The notes under the pieces were generated by a model that did not search any database, had not been told where the DNA came from, and worked only from the letters and a program-made list of their open reading frames with translations. Positions 17,108-24,794 of a stretch of 64,000 bases of DNA are shown piece by piece (within the stretch, counting starts at the first letter, position 1; each line of letters starts with the position of its first letter). The DNA comes from an uncultured Ilumatobacter sp. (GTDB lineage Bacteria > Actinomycetota > Acidimicrobiia > Acidimicrobiales > Ilumatobacteraceae), in assembly GCA_905480335.1 (NCBI GenBank), contig CAJQPY010000011.1:62001-126000 (forward strand). The letters run 5' to 3'. The position numbers and the translations under genes are program-made.

Positions 17108-17734
17108 ATGTTCGAGAGTCTGGCTGCATCGAGCATTGCCGCGGTTGCTATGTGGCCAGCTTCGGTCGCCATCTGCGGTCGTCGGCTCGCTTTCGCGTCT
17201 ACGTACATCACCTCGACAATGGTCCTAGCGCTCGCAGCAGGTGCGCTGACGCGCTACCTTCCCGTTTCAGCAATGGGTTGGCCGGTCCATGCGTCTCTGG
17301 GCGCTGCGGCCGGTGTGCTGGCCGCACAGGTAACAATCGACATCTGGGCTCGACGGCTTCCGCTTCGGCCAAGCATCACAATGGCTGCGATCGTGCTGAT
17401 CTCACTTCCGATTGGATCCGCCACCTCGCGGTTGTGGCCCGCCGTTGTGTGCGCGACGCTGATGACAGCGATCAGCGCAACGTTGATGCTGACATCGGGG
17501 CGTCGGTTGGGCCGCGGGGACGTGTACTTGTCCCCGCTGTTGGGGGCGATCATTGGGATTGTCAATCCGTGGGGTTTGTTGACCGCATGGCTAGCCACCA
17601 CAGTGTTGGCAGCGCTGTTCGCACTCGCAGCACTTTTTATCGGAACGGCAAAACGGGACACATTGATTCCCTATGGCCCGTTCATGGTGGCCGGCACCGT
17701 CATTGCGGTAGCAGCAGGGGTCGCTGCACAATGA
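17108..17734 (+). CDS. tadV: Prepilin peptidase, A24 family (TadV/CpaA-like)
   Basis: A 208-aa polytopic membrane protease that processes Flp and TadE before assembly. The catalytic aspartates are D78 (TIDIWARRLP) and D138 in the GxGD motif GRGD. About six hydrophobic helices surround them. The family's N-methylation domain is absent, as in TadV. The start is uncertain: ATG 17108 has a close GGAG, while ATG 16991 in frame would add 39 residues of non-membrane sequence. About 145 bp after tadC are then unassigned. It overlaps the sigma gene by ATGA. Confidence 0.82.
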   Translation: MFESLAASSIAAVAMWPASVAICGRRLAFASTYITSTMVLALAAGALTRYLPVSAMGWPVHASLGAAAGVLAAQVTIDIWARRLPLRPSITMAAIVLISLPIGSATSRLWPAVVCATLMTAISATLMLTSGRRLGRGDVYLSPLLGAIIGIVNPWGLLTAWLATTVLAALFALAALFIGTAKRDTLIPYGPFMVAGTVIAVAAGVAAQ

Positions 17735-18306
17735 ATTTGCCGGTGTCCAACTTGAGTTTCCGCCGCCGCGGACGCGTCACGGTTCGCGCTCTGAAGAAGG
17801 GCGACGCTTCGGCTTGGTCGTTGCTGGTCGCTGAACTCGGACCGAAGATTACCGGTTACGCCAACCGCATGGGTGCGCGCGATGGTGACGACGTGGCGGG
17901 TGCCACCTTTGAGACCCTGGCGCGAACGATTGGCACATTCGAGGGGTCAGAGAGCCAGCTGCGGTCGTATGTGTTTTCTATTGCCCATGCCCGCATTGTT
18001 GACCAACTTCGCCGGTCTACTAGGCGTAGCGAGGTGTCGATCGAAAACACGCTGGTACTCCTTGAAGCGGACGAGTCGACTGAGGAGACGTTCAGCGATC
18101 CCGATCTGCTGGCTGCGCTCGGTCGTCTGCCCGAGGATCAACGAAGAATGCTTGACCTTCGATACGTCGTTGGCCTGTCGACGAAGGAGACCGCTCGCGC
18201 GGTCGGGAAGTCAGAGGTGGCGACTCGCGTAGCCATAAGTCGAGCGTTGTCAAAGTTAAAGGAACTCATCGTCGCTAACCTCCGGGAAGGCGGTGACGAC
18301 GCATGA
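17731..18306 (+). CDS. Sigma-70-family (ECF-like) factor inside the Tad operon
   Basis: A 191-aa sigma factor. Region 2 is at about 25-90 (DDVAGATFETLARTIGTFEG then LRSYVFSIAHARIVDQLRR) and region 4 at about 125-185 (LPEDQRRMLDLRYVVGLSTKETARAVGKS and VATRVAISRALSKLKELI). It is linked by 4-nt overlaps to the prepilin peptidase before it and the membrane protein after it, so it must be expressed with the pilus genes and may drive them. A longer open frame extends upstream to 16960 but lies wholly over the peptidase gene. Confidence 0.85.
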   Translation: MNLPVSNLSFRRRGRVTVRALKKGDASAWSLLVAELGPKITGYANRMGARDGDDVAGATFETLARTIGTFEGSESQLRSYVFSIAHARIVDQLRRSTRRSEVSIENTLVLLEADESTEETFSDPDLLAALGRLPEDQRRMLDLRYVVGLSTKETARAVGKSEVATRVAISRALSKLKELIVANLREGGDDA

Positions 18307-18890
18307 GCACCTTGACGTTCGGTACTTTCCTGGCGGCCGTCGCATCGCTATTGTTCGGAGCTAGCCGCATTTCGTTTCTGAGGCGGCGTCTGCACCGTCG
18401 GCTTGCCGCTCAACGACGCGATGAGCTTCCCTTGAGCTCTGATGCGGTGATGATCGAGAACCTTGCATCGCTGGCTGTGGCATCGTCAATGGCCGTTGAC
18501 GCACTGGGTGGTCGGTGGCAGCGCCGAATCGTCGCGGCAGTCGGGGCCATTGGAGTGTTCGGGTGGGCGGGTAGCTGCTGCTTCGGTGGTGGCGTCGTCC
18601 TTGCCTCCACCGGCAATCTGCCCGACCCAGTGCAGCGTGCGGTGGCCGACGTCTTGGAGGTCGTGAACATTGAAGTGCCACGACCCGGCTCCTCGACGGT
18701 GATCGCGCCTAGCGGCCTTGATGATGTTGTCGATACAAATATCAACAAGAACGGCGACGTCAATGACGATGGTGGGCTTGGTGATAGCGGAAACGCGCCC
18801 GGCGCTAGTGGGAACGCCGGCAACGGTGGAAACGACAGCGGCGTTGATGATGATGCGCCGGGCAATGAAGGGAAAGCCGCCAGCAACTAG
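18303..18890 (+). CDS. Membrane protein paired with the Tad sigma factor (candidate anti-sigma)
   Basis: A 195-aa protein with a short N-terminal hydrophobic stretch, a basic region (RRRLHRRLAAQRRDE), one clear helix at about 75-100 (IVAAVGAIGVFGWAGSCCFGGGVVLA), the segment LPDPVQRAVADVLEVVNIEVP, then a low-complexity Gly/Asn/Asp tail. LPDPVQ-type segments after a single helix are common in actinobacterial proteins encoded directly after sigma factors. With the ATGA overlap this suggests a membrane-bound partner of the sigma factor. No zinc-binding HxxxCxxC is present, so it is not a ZAS protein. Confidence 0.6.
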   Translation: MSTLTFGTFLAAVASLLFGASRISFLRRRLHRRLAAQRRDELPLSSDAVMIENLASLAVASSMAVDALGGRWQRRIVAAVGAIGVFGWAGSCCFGGGVVLASTGNLPDPVQRAVADVLEVVNIEVPRPGSSTVIAPSGLDDVVDTNINKNGDVNDDGGLGDSGNAPGASGNAGNGGNDSGVDDDAPGNEGKAASN

Positions 18891-19507
18891 TCGTTTCGCT
18901 AGCGGTCTATTCCGAGGATGGGCCAGCAACTAACGCTCGAGTAATGTCGGCACCGGAACAGCGAGTAAGACGGCGAACTTTGCCGAGACGGCGACTAGAT
19001 ATACGTAAATCCGCACGTCAGCTAGCGCCACGACTTCTGGATGGCCGGAGGGTTGTGGGTCAGCTCCGGTATTTCGGCTGGGGCTCCGCAACCATCTCGC
19101 TCGGCGAAGCACTATTCTGCCGCAGGCCCTCCTGGCCGGTTATGTCATCACTCGTTCGTGAATCAACGCAAGTTTTGTCGAGCCGGTACCAGGAACGTAT
19201 TCGAGATTGTCTGCAACAGGGCCAATAATTCATGCCACATCAACCGGAAACCTTCTCGGCGCCAGCTTGAAGGTGGCCCACAACTGCGGGCAGGTGGTGG
19301 CAAGAACTTTCAACCTGCCGCAGGTCGCCTGAATCCGTTGGGACCGCACGGTCAAAGCCCGTCGAAGACGTCAGGTGCACAAGCCAGCGAGTTGCTGCGC
19401 GGTGTTGTCCCGCGTCTGTCCCGCGAACAAGGGGGAATTCCGGTGAAAAACGGCGAACCGCCACCGGCGGCCAACCTGCAGAAACATGATCCTAGCAGGT
19501 AAAACCT
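18891..19507. other. Right end of the island: no intact gene, candidate integrase-arm repeats
   Basis: About 615 bp between the last Tad gene and the tRNA. Short open frames exist on both strands but none has convincing composition or motifs. A minus-strand frame around 19010-19110 contains EVVALADV, vaguely like the start of a tyrosine-recombinase catalytic domain, but it is interrupted and not claimed. At 19406-19414 and 19417-19425 TGTCCCGCG is repeated directly with an 11-bp period, about 85-100 bp from the tRNA 3' end, where integrase arm-type sites would be expected. Confidence 0.5.
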
Positions 19508-19583
19508 GGAGCCCAGACCGAGAGTCGAACTCGGGACCTACGCATTACGAGTGCGTTGCTCTACCAACTGAGCTATCTGGGCA
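19508..19583 (-). tRNA. tRNA-Thr (anticodon CGU), CCA encoded
   Basis: Seventy-six nucleotides on the minus strand fold as a standard cloverleaf. The acceptor GCCCAGA pairs with TCTGGGC, the D-arm is AGCTCAGTTGGTAGAGC-like, the anticodon stem ACGCA/TGCGT encloses CTCGTAA (anticodon CGT), and the T-arm is CCGAG-TTCGACT-CTCGG. Discriminator U and CCA are encoded. Its 3' half is the integration target of the Tad island. Confidence 0.97.
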
Positions 19584-19664
19584 ACGTTTCGCACCCTGAG
19601 GAGCGACGTAGAGAGGTTATCGGCCGTCTCGGTGAGTAGCAGCCCCTGATTCGGTGGCGCAGCG

Positions 19665-19991
19665 TCAGGCCTTCTTGACGAATGCTGCCTTCACGAGCAA
19701 CTGACGTCCGTCGACTTTGCCGTCGATTTCGTGGTCGCCCGACACGAGTCGGATCGACTTGATCTTCGTGCCCGACTTCACGCCGCCGGTCTTGCCGTCG
19801 AGCTTGAGATCCTTGACCACGGTGACCGCATCACCGTCGGCGAGCAGATTGCCGTTCGCATCGCGGATCTCGCCGTGTCCGTTGTCGGCGTCGCCAAGCC
19901 ATTCATGGCCGCATGTGGCGCACTCGAAGCCGTCATCGGCCACGAGCAGCTCGGGCATGGTGCAGATCGGGCAGGTTGCCGGCTCGCTCAT
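19665..19991 (-). CDS. phnA: PhnA/YjdM-family zinc-ribbon protein
   Basis: A 108-aa protein with an N-terminal zinc ribbon (CPIC and CATC, residues 6-9 and 24-27) and a C-terminal SH3-like domain (GDAVTVVKDLKLDGKTGGVKSGTKIKSIRLV and the closing GRQLLVKAAFVKK). This is the YjdM architecture once named PhnA; its link to alkylphosphonate use is doubtful and the cellular role is unknown. I start at ATG 19991. A much longer in-frame extension upstream lies over the monooxygenase gene and has no conserved content. Confidence 0.88.
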   Translation of the reverse strand: MSEPATCPICTMPELLVADDGFECATCGHEWLGDADNGHGEIRDANGNLLADGDAVTVVKDLKLDGKTGGVKSGTKIKSIRLVSGDHEIDGKVDGRQLLVKAAFVKKA

Positions 19992-19996
19992 GGCGC

Positions 19997-20713
19997 CTAT
20001 GTATCGCCGGACTCGCTGGATCGGTCTGCGAGTGGGTCGCGGCCGTTCCACGCGCCGGCCGAGGCATACGGTTCGAACCGAGCGAACAACTCCTCGGTGT
20101 ACCAGTCGCCGTCGCGAGTCTCCTGGACGACCTGCTGATGGCGAGGCATCCGGTAGGCGAACTCGCGAAGGTCGGCCATCGACTCCCACAGACTGAAGGT
20201 GGCCAACCGTCCGATCGGCGCCTCGCCGACACCCACTACGTCGATCAGGCCGGCGGCGGTGTGTAGTTCGGCATCGACCTCTCTGCCGGCACGTCCGAAA
20301 TCGCGGGACGACGACAGCCGAACATCGGCTCGGGTGATCACCGCGATTGGGCCACCCTGGGTTCCGCGTTCCATTCCATCGAGTGGGTCGAAACCACGCC
20401 ATCGCCCATGTCCCCCGAGCGCGCGCAGCCGTACGTGCCAGGCTTCGCCGACGGAATCCCAGCGGCGGCTGATCGGGTGATCGTCGAGAAATCGGTCGAG
20501 GTCGGACTCGTCGTTCCACACGGCGAACAGCGCCGTGCGCCGAATATCGGCACCGGGTCCCGTGTCGTCCCGTCGGCCCGTCCCCATCAGCCGCCAGAAG
20601 GCGAGCCCGTCGACGCGGGCCAGGCGCGGTCGGTCGAGGCCGAGACGTGCGAGCGCGAGAGGGGCCTTCCACGTCGGCTCGGAGATCAGATGGAAGGACG
20701 CGATGCGAGCCAT
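19997..20713 (-). CDS. Spheroidene monooxygenase (CrtA)-like protein
   Basis: A 238-aa protein resembling CrtA, the oxygen-dependent monooxygenase that adds a 2-keto group to acyclic carotenoids. Typical blocks are the N-terminal ARIASFHLISEP, FAVWNDESDLDRFL and the C-terminal FSLWESMADLREFAYRMPRH. Many actinobacteria carry such proteins without known pigments, so the activity is not certain, but the acyclic carotenoid operon starting 650 bp away supports it. It is divergent from plsY, with only 9 bp between the starts, so the promoters must overlap the coding regions. Confidence 0.7.
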   Translation of the reverse strand: MARIASFHLISEPTWKAPLALARLGLDRPRLARVDGLAFWRLMGTGRRDDTGPGADIRRTALFAVWNDESDLDRFLDDHPISRRWDSVGEAWHVRLRALGGHGRWRGFDPLDGMERGTQGGPIAVITRADVRLSSSRDFGRAGREVDAELHTAAGLIDVVGVGEAPIGRLATFSLWESMADLREFAYRMPRHQQVVQETRDGDWYTEELFARFEPYASAGAWNGRDPLADRSSESGDT

Positions 20714-20722
20714 GTATCCGAC

Positions 20723-21367
20723 ATGCTGTCACCAATGGACGCAATCAGCGACTTCGCCTCGACACCGGTCGACGTTCTCGTCGTGGTGGTCGTCGGGTAC
20801 CTGCTCGGTTCGATCCCCATCGCAAACCTGGTTGCCGCACGCCGTTCGGCGGTCGATCTCCGTGACGTCGGCGACCGAAACCCCGGTTTCTGGAACGCGC
20901 GGGAGACCATGGGGCGGATGGCGGCGGTGCCGGTCTTCGTCGGCGATGTCGCCAAGGGATTCGTCGCCGCCGGTCTCGGTGTCCTCCTCGCCGATGACGG
21001 TGTGTGGGGGCTTCCGTACGTGGCCGGTGGTGCGGCGATGGTCGGCCACGCGTTTCCGATCTTCGCCCAGTTCGTCGGCGGTCGCAGCATCTTGACCTTC
21101 GTCGGCACGGTCATCGTCGCAACGCCAATCGCCACAGCGATCTCGATCGGGATTCTCCTGGTGGTTTTCGCCGCCACGCGATCTTTCGCGTGGGGTGCCC
21201 GCGTCGGTATGGTCGCACTGCCGTTCGTGCAACTCGTTGTGGACGGCCCGTATCGAACAGCCGCCACCGGTGTGCTGATGACCTTCATCGGCGTGCGCTT
21301 CGGCCAGGCCGCGATCGCCGATCGGCGGCGCGCCGACAGGGATGGCTCGAGCGCAACTCAGCCGTAG
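20723..21367 (+). CDS. plsY: PlsY-like acyl-phosphate:glycerol-3-phosphate acyltransferase
   Basis: A 214-aa polytopic membrane protein. PlsY landmarks are LGSIPIANLVA at the first loop, GDRNPGFWNA (standard GSGNPGATN), and GHAFPIFAQFVGGRSI (standard GHxFPxFxxFKGGKG). The last has Arg for Lys and the first loop also deviates, so this is a divergent paralogue and may not be the housekeeping enzyme for lysophosphatidate synthesis. Starts at 20723 or 20735 are both possible. Its end overlaps the convergent glycosyltransferase gene by 10 bp. Confidence 0.7.
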   Translation: MLSPMDAISDFASTPVDVLVVVVVGYLLGSIPIANLVAARRSAVDLRDVGDRNPGFWNARETMGRMAAVPVFVGDVAKGFVAAGLGVLLADDGVWGLPYVAGGAAMVGHAFPIFAQFVGGRSILTFVGTVIVATPIATAISIGILLVVFAATRSFAWGARVGMVALPFVQLVVDGPYRTAATGVLMTFIGVRFGQAAIADRRRADRDGSSATQP

Positions 21368-22446
21368 GTTCGGCCACGCCAGGTCTGGCGACCGCGACGG
21401 GTGATCCCGCGAGCGATCGCGGATACCGAGCCCAAGTCGGCCAGCGGGCTGAGCCAGTACGCGGCGTCGGCGCGGTCATAGGCCGTCCGGGTTCCGACGA
21501 GGGTGCCGAGGCGAGTGGCGAGCAGCACGACGTCGAGCAGGTCGCCGGGCCCGAGGAGGATCCGGGGGAGCGGGAGTGCCTGTGCGACGAGCACGACCGC
21601 CAGATCGAAGAGCTGGCGACCGGTCGGTTCGACCCCCGGGAGCGCGAGCGATCGCCCCCAGCCCGTCCAGGCGTCGCCGAGTGATTCGAACATGCGGACG
21701 GTGAGGAGGTCCGCAGCGTCGAGAAAGCCGACCGACCAGCCGTCATTCGCGAGCCGTCTGGCGAGTGCGATGTCCTCCACGACTTCGCCGGCGACGAGCG
21801 ACATCCCGCCGGCGGACAGGAACCGATCGCGTCGAAGCGTCATGCACTGTCCGTTCGCCATCGTTCGGTTCGGCGTCGTCGCGGATCCGGGTGGCCCGAA
21901 TCGGTAGACGAGCGTGGTCAGCATCGAGGCGTGCAGCCACCTGGTGGCCGGGGTTGGGCATTCGAAACGGCCGCCGACCGTCAAGAGGTCGAACCCGTCT
22001 TGCTCGGCGCGGGCGACGACCGCAGTCGGGAGACGGGGGTCGGGCCGAGCGTCGGCGTCGAAGGTGACGATCCACTCACTCGAGGCGGCGTCGATCCCCT
22101 GCTGAAGCGCCCATGCCTTGCCGGCCCAGCCGGTGGGAAGGGGGTGTCCTGCGATCACCGAGGCGCCGGCAGCGCTGGCGATCGCAGCGGTCGTATCGGC
22201 CGACTGATCGTCGACGACGATCACCTCGGCGACGCCGGGCCCGCCGACGATCTGTTCGAGCAGCGGGCCGATCCGGTCGGCTTCGTCCCGGGCCGGGATG
22301 ACCACGCTGATCGAGGCCGCGACGGACTCGTCGGGTGACACCGGAGCGGCGGCGCGAGCAGCGCCGGCGAGTCGGCTGATCGCGACGGCGCCGGCCCCGG
22401 CACGAATCGCCACTGACGTCCAACGGCGAGCGCTGGATCGACTCAT
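21358..22446 (-). CDS. GT2 glycosyltransferase of the carotenoid cluster (CruC/CrtQ type)
   Basis: A 362-aa family 2 glycosyltransferase. The nucleotide-sugar region has SVVIPARDEADRI and VIVVDDQSADTT, the DxD-like FDADARPD, and the block LPTGWAGKAWALQQG, which is characteristic of carotenoid glycosyltransferases of the CruC/CrtQ group. Hydrophobic C-terminal segments suggest membrane association. It overlaps the upstream desaturase gene by ATGA and is last in the operon, consistent with sugar transfer to the 1'-hydroxyl of the finished carotenoid. Confidence 0.82.
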   Translation of the reverse strand: MSRSSARRWTSVAIRAGAGAVAISRLAGAARAAAPVSPDESVAASISVVIPARDEADRIGPLLEQIVGGPGVAEVIVVDDQSADTTAAIASAAGASVIAGHPLPTGWAGKAWALQQGIDAASSEWIVTFDADARPDPRLPTAVVARAEQDGFDLLTVGGRFECPTPATRWLHASMLTTLVYRFGPPGSATTPNRTMANGQCMTLRRDRFLSAGGMSLVAGEVVEDIALARRLANDGWSVGFLDAADLLTVRMFESLGDAWTGWGRSLALPGVEPTGRQLFDLAVVLVAQALPLPRILLGPGDLLDVVLLATRLGTLVGTRTAYDRADAAYWLSPLADLGSVSAIARGITRRGRQTWRGRTYG

Positions 22447-23891
22447 GCGAAATCGTCGGCGATCATGTCGACAACGATCCGCCCGCTCATGGTGACGAGC
22501 GGCAGCCCTCCGCCCGGGTGGCTCGAGCCGCCGACGAGGTACAGCCCTGGCTTGGCCCCGCGATTGGCTGGCCGGGCAAAGGCCGCCCGTTTGCCGTTCG
22601 ACGACGTGCCGTAGATGGCGCCGCCGGGAGAGCGGTAGTTGTGCTCGATGTCGCTCGGGGTCATGTGCGCGCAGAACCGCATGCGGCGACGGAGATCGAC
22701 GCCGTGAGTCGCCAGCCGTTCGAGCACCACGTCGCGGTAGCGATCGGCGTCGACATCGATCCCCGGCGGCGTGTTGACGAGCAGGAACCAGTTCTCGTCA
22801 CCTGCGGGTGCCTGGGTCGGATCGGTGGTCGACGAGACACAGCCGTAGATAGTCGGATCGTCGGCGAGTTGGCCGGCATCGATCGCCCGGAACTCCTGGT
22901 AGGCATCGTCGGAGAACCAGACGTTGTGATGGCCGATCCCTTCGGTCCGTCCACGGGCACCGATACACAGCACGAAACCGCTCGTCGAGCGGCGCGCCTT
23001 GCGCACCTGTTTCGCTGCCGTACGATCGGGGAGCAAGTCGTCGTAGAGATGCTGTGCATCGACGTTCGCCACGACGATCGGTGCGTCGATGTGGCTCCCG
23101 TCGTTGAGTGCCACACCGGTCACCCGGTCCGGCGTGGAGGTGATTGACATCACCTCGGTCGAGGTCTTGATCTCGACACCGATGCCGGTCGCCACGTTCT
23201 CGAACGCAGAACGGAGTGCGCCGAGTCCGCCCATCGGATACCAGCAGCCGAAGCGTGACTCGATGTGGGGAATGCAGGCGAGTGTCGCGGGAGCCTGCGC
23301 TGGCGACGAGCCCGAATAGGTGGCATATCGGCCGGCCCACTGTCGAACGTGGTCGTCGTCGAACGTGTCACGCGCCGCTCGGCGAAGCGTCCGGAGCGCA
23401 TCGATGTCGAGCAAGTCGCGCGGAGACTTCATGCGCTTGAGCAGTGAGGAGGGGTTCGACATCGGGCCGGCGAAGAAGGTTCGCTCCGAGATGTCCCAGA
23501 TCGTTCGACCATTGGCATCGAATTCGCGCCACTGCTCGCCTGCGCCGGGAGCGAATGCGTCGAACGCTGCTGCCGTGGCATCTGGATCGTCGGGAACGTC
23601 GAGCGCCGATCCGTCGCGCCACGAGTATTTGAACTGTGGATCGAGCCGGACCATCGTGACCTGTTCGTCGAGCGATGTCCCCGCGAGGCGGAACACCTTG
23701 TCGAACACGTGTGGCAGGGTGACCAGCGACGGGCCGAGGTCGAAGACGAACCCGTCGCGCTCGAACACGGCGAGCTTGCCGCCGACGACGTGATTGCGCT
23801 CCACGACGGTCACGTCGTGACCTGCGACTTGGAGGCGGATGGCGGCGGTGAGGCCACCGACGCCGCTGCCGATCACGACGGCTCGGGTCAT
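22443..23891 (-). CDS. crtD: CrtI/CrtD-family carotenoid desaturase
   Basis: A 482-aa FAD-dependent desaturase: N-terminal dinucleotide-binding VIGSGVGGLTAAIRLQVAG, FDLGPSLVTLP, and the C-terminal GGSSHPGGGLPLVTMSG. A separate, more CrtI-like desaturase lies earlier in the operon, and this copy sits next to the CruF-type hydratase, so I infer a 1-hydroxycarotenoid 3,4-desaturase role. A ketolase/oxygenase of the CrtP/CrtO group is the main alternative. I start at ATG 23891, which overlaps the hydratase stop by ATGA; a longer frame upstream is over the hydratase gene. Confidence 0.8.
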   Translation of the reverse strand: MTRAVVIGSGVGGLTAAIRLQVAGHDVTVVERNHVVGGKLAVFERDGFVFDLGPSLVTLPHVFDKVFRLAGTSLDEQVTMVRLDPQFKYSWRDGSALDVPDDPDATAAAFDAFAPGAGEQWREFDANGRTIWDISERTFFAGPMSNPSSLLKRMKSPRDLLDIDALRTLRRAARDTFDDDHVRQWAGRYATYSGSSPAQAPATLACIPHIESRFGCWYPMGGLGALRSAFENVATGIGVEIKTSTEVMSITSTPDRVTGVALNDGSHIDAPIVVANVDAQHLYDDLLPDRTAAKQVRKARRSTSGFVLCIGARGRTEGIGHHNVWFSDDAYQEFRAIDAGQLADDPTIYGCVSSTTDPTQAPAGDENWFLLVNTPPGIDVDADRYRDVVLERLATHGVDLRRRMRFCAHMTPSDIEHNYRSPGGAIYGTSSNGKRAAFARPANRGAKPGLYLVGGSSHPGGGLPLVTMSGRIVVDMIADDFA

Positions 23892-24652
23892 GCCGCTCTC
23901 CTTGTGAGCTGTGTCGCAGCGGCGGCTGCGAAGGGGAGCATGCCGAGGCCGCCCACGACGGCGACGAGCGGATCGCGGAAGTAACGGGCGAAGCCGAGCG
24001 TCTGCATGACCGACATGTACCCGTATTGACCGACGAGTCGAACATCGTGGCGATCGGGGCCGGTCCGGGCCACCGGAAGGACTACTTCGAATAGCGCCAT
24101 GATCCCGAGCCCTGTCAGGAACCACCCGCCGAAATTTGACAGGGGGATGCCGCGATAGAGCCCCCGACGAGCCCACGCCCAATACCCCTCGCCCACCATC
24201 TGCGGATCGAGGAACAAGTCCCACGCGGTCATTGCCGCTGAACCGAGCACGATGCGCGTGGCTGGCGTCGAGCGGTTGCCGAGTGCAGCGTGCGCCGCCT
24301 CGCGTGCGGGCAGGCCCATCCCGAACCAGGCGAGCGGGACGATTGCCGGCACGTGTGCGACCTGTGGTCGTAGCGCGTCCGTGTAGGCATAGCGGCCGAA
24401 CGGCAGCCCGGTCTGCGTGCCGATTCGCTCCACGACACCGGTGGCGACCGCGGTCGCGGCGCTCGCGGCGCCGGCGCGAGCCGCGCCCCATCGACGGACC
24501 GCGTTGGCGGTCGTGGTCGCCCACATTCCGCCGACGACGACCGATGACAGGATCTTGCGCCCCCGCCCGCCCTGCGGCAGGAGCGGTGTCGCGATCATGC
24601 CGGCGATCGTGGTGGCACCGGCCACCGCTGCGACCCGATCAGCGACGCGCAT
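23888..24652 (-). CDS. cruF: Carotenoid 1',2'-hydratase, CruF type
   Basis: A 254-aa membrane protein with about six helices. Landmarks are ERIGTQTGLPFGRYAYTD, AWDLFLDPQMVGEGYW and GIPLSNFGGWFLTGL, the signature of CruF/DUF422 proteins that add water to the psi end of acyclic carotenoids. This commits the pathway to 1'-hydroxy end groups. I start at ATG 24652, which has GGGGCGG just upstream. The 142 bp between it and crtB is the only sizeable gap in the operon and could hold a secondary promoter. Confidence 0.85.
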   Translation of the reverse strand: MRVADRVAAVAGATTIAGMIATPLLPQGGRGRKILSSVVVGGMWATTTANAVRRWGAARAGAASAATAVATGVVERIGTQTGLPFGRYAYTDALRPQVAHVPAIVPLAWFGMGLPAREAAHAALGNRSTPATRIVLGSAAMTAWDLFLDPQMVGEGYWAWARRGLYRGIPLSNFGGWFLTGLGIMALFEVVLPVARTGPDRHDVRLVGQYGYMSVMQTLGFARYFRDPLVAVVGGLGMLPFAAAAATQLTRRAA

Positions 24653-24794
24653 CACCGCCCCACCCCCACGCCAACTCCCACTCCGGCTCCCACTCCGGTT
24701 TGTGTGACCGAATCTGACGTCGACTGTCGCCTGCGGTCGCAGAGAACGCCGGTGGTTTGGCGCGGGACCGACGGGCTGTCTGGGGTCCGCATGT

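Larger units (their letters stand above)
10249..19583. mobile_element. Tad-pilus genomic island bounded by tRNA-Thr direct repeats
   Basis: An intact tRNA-Thr gene (minus strand, 19583 to 19508) is followed downstream of its 3' end by about 9.2 kb of DNA and then by a second copy of its 3' 39 nt plus the tRNA's own terminator. This is the classic product of site-specific insertion by a tyrosine integrase at a tRNA 3' end: the incoming element restores the gene and pushes the old 3' end to the far side. The cargo is one Tad locus with its sigma factor. No integrase, excisionase or replication gene is visible, so the element looks fixed or was mobilised in trans. Confidence 0.65.

Noticed and set aside
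16960-17730. A long frame extending the Tad sigma factor upstream by about 257 residues
   Set aside because: It covers the prepilin peptidase gene in another frame, is rich in Cys/Arg/His with no motif, and the sigma region begins cleanly at ATG 17731 with an ATGA overlap.
18930-19112. Minus-strand frame with EVVALADV, reminiscent of a tyrosine recombinase
   Set aside because: The likeness covers only a few residues, the catalytic Arg and His boxes are absent, and flanking frames are interrupted.
20014-20744. Extension of phnA upstream to 20744
   Set aside because: It overlies the CrtA-like gene and has no conserved content. The zinc ribbon starts just after ATG 19991.
23892-24524. N-terminal extension of the CrtD-like desaturase
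   Set aside because: It overlies cruF in another frame. The FAD motif begins at ATG 23891, as the family requires.
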